The notes beneath the pieces were generated by a model. It was not told the DNA's origin. It worked only from the letters and a program-made list of their open reading frames with translations, and ran no database searches. A program made the translations under genes and the position numbers. Of a stretch of 64,000 nt of DNA, positions 24,141 through 34,180 are shown one piece after another (positions within the stretch are counted from its first letter, which is position 1; each line of letters opens with the position of its first letter). Source of the DNA: Carya illinoinensis (lineage: Eukaryota; Streptophyta; Magnoliopsida; Fagales; Juglandaceae); assembly GCF_018687715.1 (NCBI RefSeq), contig NC_056753.1:7077001-7141000 (forward strand), written 5' to 3'.

Positions 24141-24857
24141 TCATTCTTTGTGACACAGAAAACATTTTAACTGTTTTCCTTTAGACTTAGACCTATATTT
24201 CTTATTTTCTGTTTTGCCTTTCTTGCCTCTCTTTTCTGGTCTTCCCCTAACAGACAAACCCTCACCATGTTCTTGTTTGGTATTTTCTTGATTTTGTAAT
24301 TCTCTAGCATGAAGCACAGATTGCACTTCATCTAGAGATATTGCATCTCTACCATACATCATGGTCTCCTTAAAGTTCTGGTATGAGGAGTCCAAAGAAC
24401 TCAATAAGAGGATTGCTTGATCCTCATCCTCCACCTTAATATCTATATTAGCTAGGTCTAATATAATCTTATTAAAAGTATCCAGATGTTCTCCTATTGA
24501 AGTTCCAGAAGACATCTTAAGAGTATATAACCTAGTCTTTTTATATAGTCTGTTTGCCAGGGATTTAGTCATATAAAGATGTTCAAGCTTTAACCAGATA
24601 CCAGCAGCAGTTTCTTCACTAGCTACTTCCTTTAAGACCTTGTCTCCTAGGGAAAGGATCAGAGCACTATGGGCCTTTTGGAGAATGTCCCTTTGGACCT
24701 TCTCCTTCCCTTCCTCTTTCGAGGAGGAGCCCATTTTATCACTGGTGAGGGCATCCTGCAAGCCCTGTTGGACTAGCAGAGCCCTCATCTTAATCCTCCA
24801 CAAACCAAAATCATTTTCACCCGTGAACTTCTCAACATCAAATTTCGTGGTCCCCAT
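24141..24857 (-). CDS. Copia GAG domain, up to an in-frame TGA
   Basis: Codes 238 residues of the nucleocapsid/capsid polyprotein start: N-terminal KFDVEKFTGENDFGLWRIKM, then the UBN2/Retrotran_gag region (WLKLEHLYMTKSLANRL, LLSSLDSSYQNF), a basic linker (KRGKKGKTENKKYRSKSKGK) and the first half of a CCHC zinc knuckle, CFLC. A TGA at 24141-24143 stops translation inside the knuckle at the position normally held by glycine. The rest of the knuckle and pol continue downstream in the same frame. Either a recent nonsense mutation or, less likely, a read-through codon. Confidence 0.88.
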   Translation of the reverse strand: MGTTKFDVEKFTGENDFGLWRIKMRALLVQQGLQDALTSDKMGSSSKEEGKEKVQRDILQKAHSALILSLGDKVLKEVASEETAAGIWLKLEHLYMTKSLANRLYKKTRLYTLKMSSGTSIGEHLDTFNKIILDLANIDIKVEDEDQAILLLSSLDSSYQNFKETMMYGRDAISLDEVQSVLHARELQNQENTKQEHGEGLSVRGRPEKRGKKGKTENKKYRSKSKGKQLKCFLCHKE

Positions 24858-24868
24858 AGAACCTAAGC

Positions 24869-24881
24869 TCTTGATACCACT
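24869..24881 (-). other. Copia primer-binding site
   Basis: On the minus strand, directly after the 5' LTR, the sequence reads TGGTATCAAGAGC, complementary to the 3' end of initiator tRNA-Met with one added A relative to the usual TGGTATCAGAGC. Confidence 0.75.
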
Positions 24882-25678
24882 TGTTATGTTTCAAATCAAG
24901 TATACAATAATATCCAATAATCCCCAATACAGAAATCCAAATACAAGAATTCCTCTTTCAGAGATCCTCCAACAGTATGACAGTATATAGATATGTACAC
25001 AGATTCAAAACAATATACATATGTACACAGATTCAAAACAGAACATAACTCAGGAATCTCAAAATGATAAGATTATGATCAACACCGAAACTTAGTTGAG
25101 ATATTCACAAGATATGATAATGATAACAGGATAACAAGAATAAGCTATGAATCAGTAAAGGAACAAGAAATATGCACAGAAAATAGAAAGAAAGGGGAAA
25201 GAAGAAGATACAAACAGAGATTACGTGGTTCGGCCCTAATGGCCTACATCCACGACAGGAACAGCCTCAGAGATCACTTTATTGATGAATCTTCAAGGCC
25301 AAAATGCCATAGTACAAGATCGAACTACAATGGAGTCAAGAAAAGCCACAAAAACATGGCATTTCACTTTCCCTCACAAACCCTAGTTCTTTCTTTCTCT
25401 CGGACTCACCCAATCTCTCAGACGGCTACAGTACAAATGAAATCACTCTCTCTCTTAACCCTAGTTCGATAACCACATATATATACATGAAGTAGAGATT
25501 GATCGGACGGCTTTCCTTCATCCCAAGCTTTAAGTGAGACGGCACCGTTTAAACCACTGCAGGTTCTTATTGCTTCATTTATCATATAAGTGCTGTTGCT
25601 TATCACGTGAGTTAACAATCTGCATTGAGATGAGTTAGTAACAAATTGAAGATAAAAGTAATTGACACATTTATCACA
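24882..25678 (-). repeat. 5' LTR of Copia element
   Basis: 797 bp; TG...CA ends on the minus strand. A TATATATATGTGG sequence (reverse strand, about 25480-25493) is a candidate TATA box for element transcription. Same length as the 3' LTR. Confidence 0.92.
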
Positions 25679-25683
25679 AGTTC

Positions 25684-26870
25684 TATTCTCAAGGCGGTAG
25701 GTAGAGCACATTTAGTAAAGTATATATATGGCATAATTTGATTTTGAAGATGCATTTTAAAATGATCTGAATCTTACGACAAATATTTAACTCTCTTAAA
25801 ATTCATGACAATATGATTTATAATCATATGAAAATTATTATAACTTTTTACACTAGATCAAAAACTTGTTTTGCCTCCTACAAATTATCAGATTAATTAT
25901 AAACAATACATCTAAAATAATTAACACATTATCATGATCTTTCTAATTATCCTTATGACAAGAGTTGGTGTACTGATGCTATTTAGAAAGTCTATGGCCG
26001 GATGCTTTGTATTCACATCTCTTCGAAAGGTTAAACAACGCACAGAGCACATATAGATCTTGGTTTAATTGAATAGTTAATAGACTTGATTTCATATTCG
26101 CAATATGCTTATAAGTACTGTGGAATTGAAAATATAGCTAGGTTCCATACAATTTACAATATAGCAATTAAGTACGACATACACATTGAATTGAACTTAG
26201 AAAACAAACATTAAAGCTAACGGATTAAGTTCTATATATATATATATTTATATATATATATATATATATATCTATGTCCAGTAATCAGTTTTTTTTTTTT
26301 ATTAAAAGCTTTAGAAAACGAGAAATGATATTATTTGCAATCATAGAATTAGTATGCAAGTGCCACGCATTAATTTAAAAAAGAAAATGAATAAATATGA
26401 GACCTAAATAAATATAAATAAATTTCTTAATAATGAACCATACTCTTTTTCAAAATAAATGCGCGATACTTATTTAACAATATCTAGAATTATTCTCAGA
26501 AAACCGATTATAATTTCTAAGTGGAAATGGGCATTTCATCCTAAACAAAATTAACTTGGAATATAGTATAATATGGCCAAAAAAAAAAAAAAAAAACGTT
26601 ACAGGAGCATTACTGCTATCTGATATCTAATCCATTTATGGAACAACTTTCTTTTGAAATAACCTTTGTTGGATTTCCATTTTTTCAGAGCCTGAAATTA
26701 AATAATAGAGATGGCCCATTTATGCTATTATGGTTCTTTTTACCCAAAACCATTAATGCCCATTGCCTCTCTGGCCTTTCCCACTTTTTGCTATTAAATC
26801 TCTCTCTTTAAAGAGAAAATCTATCCCATGATTTTGCTTTGGTGTCATATATGATTTAGCCCGTCAGCCT
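25684..26870. other. Intergenic between Copia and the second MIR159
   Basis: AT-rich with a TA microsatellite at about 26234-26272, an A run at 26580-26597 and a copy of the MITE hairpin family at 26330-26490. The last ~150 bp should hold the promoter of the second MIR159 locus. Confidence 0.4.
26330..26490 (+). repeat. MITE hairpin family, copy
   Basis: Contains AATGAATAAATATGAGACC, TACTCTTTTTCAAAATAAATGCGCGATACTTA; matches the element at 915-1095 over its length with substitutions. Confidence 0.45.
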
Positions 26871-26874
26871 TGGT

Positions 26875-26882
26875 TATAAATA
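26875..26882 (+). promoter_or_regulatory. TATA box of interrupted MIR159 locus
   Basis: TATAAATA in TTGGTTATAAATATCCCTG, about 265 bp upstream of the 5' arm. The extra distance compared with the intact locus is partly a 58-bp TA microsatellite at 27020-27077. Confidence 0.5.
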
Positions 26883-27017
26883 TCCCTGTGGCTTGCGCTC
26901 TCTACTGGCTCTCAGAACTACCATGACGGTTTCTGGCATTTGCTAATGTATAGTTCTCTGGGTATAGGCTCTGTACATATATCATCATGCGAAGAGAACC
27001 ATTTCTGGTTCACGCCA

Positions 27018-27019
<2 letters not shown>

Positions 27020-27077
<58 letters not shown>
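27020..27077. repeat. AT microsatellite
   Basis: About 28 uninterrupted AT units between the TATA box and the 5' arm of the split microRNA hairpin. Confidence 0.95.
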
Positions 27078-27079
<2 letters not shown>

Positions 27080-27305
27080 ATTAGCATTGTTTTGGCTAAA
27101 TGATCAAAACTTGTGTGATGCATTCACCAGCCAAATAATTCAGTGGGAGCTCCCTTTGATTCAAAAGCAGGAGGAGAGTGGGGGTTTAGCCGACTGCTGG
27201 TTCATGGATACCTCTGGGCTGCGCTGATTAATCTTAAATTAATTAATAGGGCTTCCTTGCTTTTGCACACCTTAAGGGTTTGCATGACTCAGGAGATCAG
27301 ACGTC

Positions 27306-27669
27306 TGTTGTGCCTCTAACCTGTCCGAAAATCACACAAAACAATTTTAAAGTGGTTCAGCAAATTGCCTATGTCCACTGGAGCCTCTTTTATAGAATTT
27401 GTACAAAATTTACAAAAATCTACAAATTCTCATCTCTCCCTCACGTCCCTCTTTCTCTGTTTTTCTTTCTCCCCCAACGCTGCTGCCGCGCCCCACTCTC
27501 TGCACAATTAAGCTCTCCTATTTATAGGAGAGCAAACCTCTTGGGTACAGCAGATTTCTGCATAATGTTAGGGGGAGGTGCCTAATAAAACAAAGCACCA
27601 AACGGTGCCTAATAAACCAAGAGAGAAAACGATGCATGTGCAGCCCTTCATACTTGGGTTGATTCAACA
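27306..27669 (-). repeat. 3' LTR of the element in the MIR159 hairpin
   Basis: Contains a palindrome GCTCTCCTAT-TT-ATAGGAGAGC (27522-27543) whose minus strand includes TATAAATAGG, the probable TATA box of the LTR. Carries a 27-bp tandem duplication absent from the other LTR. Confidence 0.9.
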
Positions 27670-29354
27670 ATCACCCCCTCCACCCAAGTATGCCATATTA
27701 GGCTGCTTGCAAACTGATTCATTTTTTAAATGAATGCACATCTTTATTTGACATGAGAGATTTCTGCTATCGAATACACTCCAATGCATCTGTAGGTACG
27801 TCTTCAAATGGATGTCCAAATGCTTCTCCAAATGCATCTTCAAATGCATTAGCATCGTTTACATCCACGGAGCTTGTAAGGGATTTTCTTCAGAGGAGAT
27901 TTACAAGTGCTTCACTGCACAATCTCAACTCTCTAGAATTCTTCTTTTACTCGAGTCCATGAGTCCGCACTCATGTACACCTTGAGCAAACCGAGCTTCA
28001 TTCGAGCCACAACCGAGCGAACAATCTACCTAGTACCTTTACAACTTTTAAACCAGGCTCCATAATCCTACAATCACACCAATCTCCTACTTGGAGACTG
28101 ATTCTCAACATGCTAGCCTCTATCTCTAGCATGATCCCTTATCATCTATACAATTTTACAGCTCATGTCTTCATCTTAGAAGACTAACAAAAGTGATGCA
28201 TAACTTTAGTTCTTCACGTACAGTGCCCTTAATCAATACATACATACAGGGCAACACATCTCCTACTGCACTAGGAATCAATGGTCTCACACGGACCTTA
28301 ACACATATCAGAGAACCTGTTGTTGAGGTCTCCATCTCTGACTTGACTGACTCATCATCCTGCTGCTGTCTTCAGTCGCATGTGCCCATCTTGTGTGCAG
28401 TCTCCGACTTGCATAATCTTCCTTCTTGCAAGATTTTTCTTCATACCGTAGTTCACTACCTTCATTCAGCAGGATATAGTTTAAGGTAGTAACCACCATG
28501 AAAGTCTGATCGTCTTGACAGCCATGTGATCATCAATTTTAGGTGTAGATATCCATGGAACATTTGACGTTTTGTTCCCATCTCTCACACCTTTGCTTCA
28601 TGTCGTGGTCTAGGGAGATTTCTTCAGACTTAGATGAGGAAAAATAAAACTGACTTCTTTTTACTTGCTCATCTAATTCACACGACTATTACCACAAGCC
28701 AAGACCAATGAATCATTCGTGACCTTCCATATCTTTTTAAGAAAACACTACCGAATGACTGCTGTCTTCAAGCTGTCTTTAACAGCATTGTGCACTGCAA
28801 GAAATGCAACGCCATGTATTTCTTCAGTCACCATATTCACAGCATCATTCACAATTTTCTCCTGATTTTAGCAGTCTCTTGTGGCCTGTCTTGCCACAAT
28901 TTATAGCGAGTCATCTGTTGTCCAGATCTTGACTTGCCTCTGTCCTTACTATCAATATTCAAGACCAACAACTCGAGATCTTGCCAGAATCTCTTCTGCG
29001 CACCTCCTCATCCAGGATAAGATTTCTTACATTGAGAAACTTCAACTTGACTTCTTTGCAGAATTACTCATAGCCATTCTCATGACCTACCAACCTTTTG
29101 ACCACAACGTCAAATGCTATTGGGCAACAATAGTACCTTCTGCATTTTCTGAAGTTGAACAATTTCTTCATCAGCACTTTGCTATTTGCAACTGACTTTT
29201 CAAAGAAAACCACAATGAGATCTGTTGCGGTTCTCCTCTTAAAATCATTATGCTCCATGAGTTGTCTTACTGCCAAAATCTGCTGATATAACAAGTTAAT
29301 CAGCATCGTCCAATGATCAGAAGTTTGCTCCTCAAACTTCACAATCCCAACTGG

Positions 29355-30125
29355 CTTAAATCAAGCCCCAAAACCAATGAGTCTAGCCCGACTCCAACTG
29401 GTTGCGATCAAGTCCAAAACACATGAGTCCATCATGACTCCAACCGGCTGTGATCAAGCCCAAAACAAATTAAGTCCATCATGACTCCGACTAGCTACGA
29501 TCAAGCCCACAATTGATCTGCAACTATGAATGGTTCAGATCGAAAGTACCGATGGCGAATCTCAACATTCCCACCTTACCGATGAGTCCGGAATGATCCA
29601 AATAGTTTGTCAGCACTATTTGATCATCGCAATGGAACTCCAACTGGTGTGGATCTAGCCCAAAATGATCTGCAACACGTGGACGGTTCAGATCGAATGT
29701 ACGGTTCCTACCGTACGGATGAGTCCGGAATGATCCAAATAGTTTGACATCACCATTTGATCATTGCAATTAGACTCCAACTGGCGTAGATCTAGCCCAA
29801 AATGATTTGCAACACATCGACAGTTCAGATAGACAGTATCGATGGCGAATCTCAACATTCTCACCATACCGATGAGTCCGGAATGATCCAAATAGTTGGA
29901 AAGCACTATTTGATCGTTGAAAGCGGACTCCGAATGGCTTAGATCTAGCCCAATATGATCTACAACTGATGGACGATTCAAATCAAAAGTACCAATGATG
30001 AATCTCAACATTCCAACCATATGGATGAGTCCAGAATGATCCAAATAGTTAGAAACCACTATTTGATCGTTGAAATCGGACTTCGAATGGTTTAGATCTA
30101 GCCCAAAATCGATCTGCAACTTTTG
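29355..30125 (-). repeat. Tandem repeats inside the non-autonomous element
   Basis: From 29520 to 30125 there are about four ~153-bp units, each with GATGAGTCCGGAATGATCCAAATAGTT, GATCTAGCCCAAAATGATCTGCAAC and GGACGGTTCAGATC-like blocks. Upstream (29355-29512) about three ~60-bp units repeat CCATGACTCCAACTGG / GATCAAGCCCAAAAC. Because 153 is a multiple of three, one minus-strand frame stays open over three units with a repeated YLDHSGLI block. I judge this an effect of periodicity and not evidence of a protein. Confidence 0.75.
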
Positions 30126-30465
30126 GACGGTTCAGATCAGCCTTCCGCTACAGTAGCGCGTGGGAGCGCGTGCCTAAGCGTGGGGGCGCGTGGGAGAGTG
30201 TATTCCATGCGTATTCTTCCTCCAGATGCGAGTGGTGGCGCGTGGGAGCGTGTTTCCCACTCGTCTTCTTCCTCTGACGCGATTTAGGCGCGTCTGTGCA
30301 CTCTCCAACTTCCAGGGGCGCGTACGGGCTCCTCCGGCATCCGTTTTTGATGCCGTTTGCGGCAACGGATTCATCTTGATGCGAAGAATATCACTGTATG
30401 GTCAAAATTTGATTTCGATCAACTTGATTTTTTTGGACAGTTCGAACCAGTGTTCTGATACCAGT

Positions 30466-30802
30466 TGTTGTGCCTCTAACCTGTCCGAAAATCACACAAA
30501 ACAATTTTAAAGTGGTTCAGCAAATTGCCTACTTCCACTGGAGCCTCTTTTATAGAATTTGTACAAGATTTACAAAAATCTACAAATTCTCATCTCTCCC
30601 TCACGTCCCTCTTTCTCTGTTTTTCTTTCTCCCCCAACGCTGCTGCCGCGCCCCACTCTCTGCACAATTAAGCTCTCCTATTTATAGGAGAGCAGACCTC
30701 TTGGGTGCAGCAAATTTCTGCATAATGTTAGGGGGAGGTGCCTAATAAACCAAGAGAGAAAACGGTGCATGTGCAGCCCTTCATACTTGAGTTGATTCAA
30801 CA
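30466..30802 (-). repeat. 5' LTR of the element in the MIR159 hairpin
   Basis: 337 bp. The same TATA-containing palindrome lies at 30672-30693. Followed on the minus strand by the tRNA-Met type primer-binding site (30454-30465). Confidence 0.9.
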
Positions 30803-30859
30803 ACGTCTTCCCCACCTCTTTTCCTTTCTTGGATTGAAGGGAGCTCCAACGCTAGCTCT

Positions 30860-32150
30860 CTATCTCTTTATCTCTCCCTCATTGATTTTTTGCTGCAATA
30901 ACCGTATTAATTAATATGCATACGTACGTTGATATATATACTCATAATGATCATGTTTATATAGGCCGGCCGTACGTTTTGGATTGGTTTTTCAAAAGAT
31001 GAAGCGATCAAAATAAAGGTGCAAGCTTGCAGCCAGGTAGAAGAAACCTAAAACATCAACCCCAAAATGCAGCAAGTTTTCTGCTGGAGTACTGGTTACC
31101 TAAGAACCAGATCAGCGTTCCACACCATGCGCCCATGCAGCAGCTTAAGATATCAAATGATCCTATTTTGTATTTTCTGCTAAGATTTTGTTAGAAGTTT
31201 AATTTTGGACTCCTGTTTAATTTTCTTCTTTTGGCCTACCTATGCTCTGTGTATCTGTTTGAATAAACTCCAGTTATATGCATCCTGGGATTTTTTAATG
31301 CAGAGTTTCAGTACCAATGCCAGCCGCTGAAATGGTGCACGCGCGCAGACTTCCCACGCCGTCTCAAACTCTCACATCTCATGTCTGCATGCCTAACGTG
31401 ACGACGTTCATTATATATTGATCTATGGAAGTGATCGGAGGAGGCCGGGAAAACGTTTCACACAGCTCGGCGGTGCGTCCAGAAAGGGTGAAATCGCCGG
31501 CCTCGATTGCCCACACGCTGTATTGGGAGGATCAGGATCTTCCCCATGACTACATACGAATTACGTACGGTCGTGATCAGAAAAGTTGGAATGCAAATTC
31601 GTCGGAACATGATGTATTAATTTATGAATCGTTGACGTCCATTTGTTTCCATCCACTCGACCCTTCTATGGTCATGAATATATAACTAAGTATTTTCTTT
31701 ACGACAATAGGTTTGGTTTAGCACTATTTTGACATTTTGTGTGTGTGTGTATATATATATATTAAATATTTCATGATCTTCCTCTTAAAGCATGAAGCAA
31801 AGGATCAAGTCAAATGATATTGAGTTGTTAGATTATATGTTGATGGTGTTGAAATATCTTGAATTGGCATATCAGCGCAAAGATGTCAATAAACCATGAT
31901 CTTTTTTTAATTGGGGCATTAAGGTGACCTTCTTCCCTTTAATGCTAAGAGAATATGTGTTTTTATGCCTATCTTGAATTACATTTCGATCATACTACCA
32001 CGACTTGTCTAGCAATAAATGGCAAGCATCCATGGATACCATGTCACACCTCGTGGTTGGAATACTTCTGACAAATCGAAAAGGAGACCAATGCAAACAC
32101 TAGTGGTGAACAATGACCTCACTGTCCTTCTTTAGTCATGACAGTTTGTA
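30860..32150. other. Downstream of split MIR159; no gene
   Basis: Includes a short GT/TA microsatellite at about 31739-31762. A small open frame at 31425-31685 (86 codons, plus strand) has no family I recognise and no splice or homology support. The part from about 31790 may already belong to the degraded gypsy element to the right. Confidence 0.35.
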
Positions 32151-32159
32151 CGACTTCAG

Positions 32160-33453
32160 GTGCTGGTTTGTCTTGAGTTACAACTTTTGAACTGCTTCCT
32201 TGGAGATCATGTTCTCACAACTACCATTGTCTCTTATCAGTTTGCACACACTATAAAAAATAATGCAGATCGTGTGAAAGATATTAGTTCTCAACCAGTC
32301 TTTGCCTGAATCCCCATTGGGAGTTCGTAAACTCCTCCTGACGACAAGGGTCTCGTTACCATCTTGGTGCAAGATAACCCCTTCCTTGCCATCTTTGTCA
32401 TAGATCAGTTCTCTCATCCTTTCAACATCCTCCGTGTCATCTTCATTGATCAGGAGGTTTTTCCCTTTATAGATGGGAGAATTTCTGCATTCTGTCGCTC
32501 TATGACTGGGCTTCCTGAATTTGAAGCACTGAATATTAGCGTTGGAACTCTGAACTTGAGTGGGCTGTTGAGTAGGGCAAATCTCCTGTAGACGGACCTT
32601 AGTATGTTTTAATCACCCCTTGGCGCAGGGTCACTTGGTTTGCTGTTTCTCCACGACTAAAGTGTGTTGATAGGCTTCAGAAACAATCCACAGATAGTGG
32701 AGGCTGAGGATGTCTTGTAAGGGTTGTTGCAAGCCACCCAAATGATGTGCTACCAACTGCTCTTCAGTTTCAAAAAGATCATTGTGGGTCACCAACTGAT
32801 AGAACTCCTCGATGTACTCATCAACATATTTCATTCCCTGTCTAAGCGTGTGAAGTCATTGAAACAAGGTCTAAGTATATTCGAAGGGCAAAAAGTGATC
32901 ACCCTATATCTTTTTCTTCATCTTCTCCCAGTTACCAATCTTGGATTTACTCTCTCGCTCTCGAGACCGCTTCAACTGCTCCCACCAGGCAGACGCTCGG
33001 CCCTTTAGTTTGATGGTGACTAGTTTCACCTTCATATGATCTGGGACATCCTTGTATTCAAAAATACATTCCACTTCGTGCAACCAATTGATGAAGCCCT
33101 TCGCCTGTAGAGTACTAGAAAATTCTGGTAGATCCACTCTGAAGCCTAGGTCTCCACCTCACTCCTCCCGACCACAATACTTCTGAAAAGGAGCACGATT
33201 GTGATACAGGTTCTCAAAACTAGATTCTAACTCTTGATCATAAGTTTGACCCTCCAGGTTTTGCACCTCTAGAAATTGGGATAATTATGCTATTTGCCTT
33301 TGCAAATTTGCAACCATCGTATCTTGTATGTTATGATTGCGGGAAGGGACTTCCTCATGTGGAACATGTTCACATTGACCACAACCTCTACCACCAACCA
33401 TGAAAACTGATGATAATTCACCCTAGGAAAACGCTAAAACTCTGATGCCAACT
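32160..33453 (-). mobile_element. Ty3/Gypsy gag-protease remnant
   Basis: Minus-strand fragments in element order. 33137-32904 gives DLPEFSSTLQAKGFINWLHEVECIFEYKDVPD and RASAWWEQLKRSRE, a plant Retrotrans_gag domain. 32834-32631 continues gag (MKYVDEYIEEFYQLV, LGGLQQPLQDIL). 32417-32178 gives ETLVVRRSLRTP, DWLRTNIFHT and NGSCENMISKEAV, the region of the aspartic protease with its Asp replaced by Asn (usual family: DGGSCENV). A PBS-like TGGCATCAGAG (minus strand, 33440-33450) lies upstream of gag. Frames are broken several times and reverse transcriptase and integrase are absent. Confidence 0.75.
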
Positions 33454-34180
33454 GAAACTGGACCAGAATAGGAGATTATTTGGACAATTAGTTAAAAATT
33501 AGAAACTAGAGATTGAGATTGAGAAAAACTGCAAACAAAGATAAACTTTGAGATTAGGGTTTTACTATAAAATAAGTCAATCCTTTTTCTGAAACCCACA
33601 AGTTAGGCTTAAATAGTTAACAAAAAATGGTAAAATTGTAATTATGGCCAAACAATAGAATACGAAATAAGATAACTAAAACTAAAATGTAGCTTAAGAA
33701 TCCGAAATAAAGCCCTTATTAAAGACAAACATTATCATAAAGAAAATTAACTAAGAATGAAAGAGTTAACTAAAAATGACGATTTGGAAAAAAATAGATG
33801 ATCTTGGGGTTGAAAAAGGGCCCACTAGATAGGGCATGGTGACCATGACATGCGTACTGAAGAGAACTTTTCAGATTGGGGTCATATGTGCGATTCTGAT
33901 ACTTGTAGCTAAAATTATAGTTAAAATACTAATGTTGCCAATTCTTCTCGGCCAACCAAGGGATAAGTCTCCTTGCCCAACCGAGGAATAAGTCTACTCT
34001 CTCAAATCTACAGCTTCTCCCCCAAATCCTAGGAATACTTATCTCTTTTTGTCGATTTTGCTCTAGTCTACCTTCTCAAAGTAGCCCATTGCTTTTAATG
34101 TGGCATTTGTCAGCTAAGCCTCCTCAACCTTGAATTCGGACTTAGATCCCCTTGCATCAGAAGCTAGCACTCATGATGCC
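33454..34180 (-). repeat. Probable 5' LTR of the Gypsy remnant
   Basis: Lies directly upstream (minus-strand sense) of the PBS-like site, AT-rich and non-coding. No second LTR was found in the window, so the boundaries are inferred only from position. Confidence 0.35.

Larger units (their letters stand above)
20020..25678 (-). mobile_element. Complete Ty1/Copia LTR retrotransposon
   Basis: Two 797-bp LTRs (20020-20816 and 24882-25678) flank gag-pol on the minus strand. The flanking 5-bp target duplication is AGTTC (20015-20019, 25679-25683). On the element's strand the LTRs start TGTGATAAAT and end ACATAACA. The PBS follows the 5' LTR (24870-24881) and a purine tract precedes the 3' LTR. By eye the LTRs differ at about seven substitutions and no indels (around 1%), so the insertion is young. 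Domain order GAG, protease, integrase, reverse transcriptase, RNase H is Copia. It is intact except for one in-frame TGA. Confidence 0.95.
27306..30802 (-). mobile_element. Non-autonomous LTR element (LARD/TRIM-like)
   Basis: LTRs at 27306-27669 (364 bp) and 30466-30802 (337 bp) begin TGTTGTGCC and end GATTCAACA in plus orientation. The target duplication is ACGTC on both sides (27301-27305, 30803-30807). A primer-binding site TGGTATCAGAAC on the minus strand follows the right LTR, and a purine tract GGGTGGAGGGGGTGAT precedes the left LTR, so transcription runs on the minus strand. The 27-bp LTR length difference is a local duplication of GGTGCCTAATAAA-type sequence in the left LTR. The ~2.8 kb interior has no gag or pol domain; it contains tandem repeats. 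It must depend on proteins from another element. Confidence 0.92.
27144..30849 (+). ncRNA. MIR159: MIR159-type precursor split by an LTR element
   Basis: The 5' arm starts at 27144 (TGGGAGCTCCCTTTGATTCA). The 3' arm at 30828-30848 is a 21-nt miR159 sequence, beginning CTTGGATTGAAGGG and ending AGCTCCA, which I recall as close to a poplar miR159 variant. The arms pair over 20 of 22 positions with three G:U. Between them, an LTR element (27306-30802) with duplicated ACGTC sits in the 3' strand of the upper stem. Without it the foldback would be about 210 nt, and the sequence TTTGCATGACTCAGGAG...ACGTC aligns with TTTGCATGAGCTTGGAGACGTG of the intact copy at 16757-16932; from that point to the mature start is 20 nt in both. 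Processing is unlikely with a 3.5 kb insertion, so this locus is probably inactive. Confidence 0.85.

Noticed and set aside
27753..27962. Small frames with repeated SN(A/G)..NAS residues
   Set aside because: They come from a short CAAATGCATCTT-type tandem repeat within the non-autonomous LTR element.
29355..29512. CRISPR-like array
   Set aside because: The ~60-bp units are contiguous degenerate tandem repeats without spacers, in a plant retroelement.
29688..30119. A 143-codon repeat protein on the minus strand
   Set aside because: The open frame follows from a tandem repeat whose period is divisible by three. No codon-level conservation can be judged and no family is recognised.
31425..31685. 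86-codon frame as a gene
   Set aside because: Starts with ATG but has no recognisable domain, no splice context and lies in TE-rich DNA next to the split microRNA locus.
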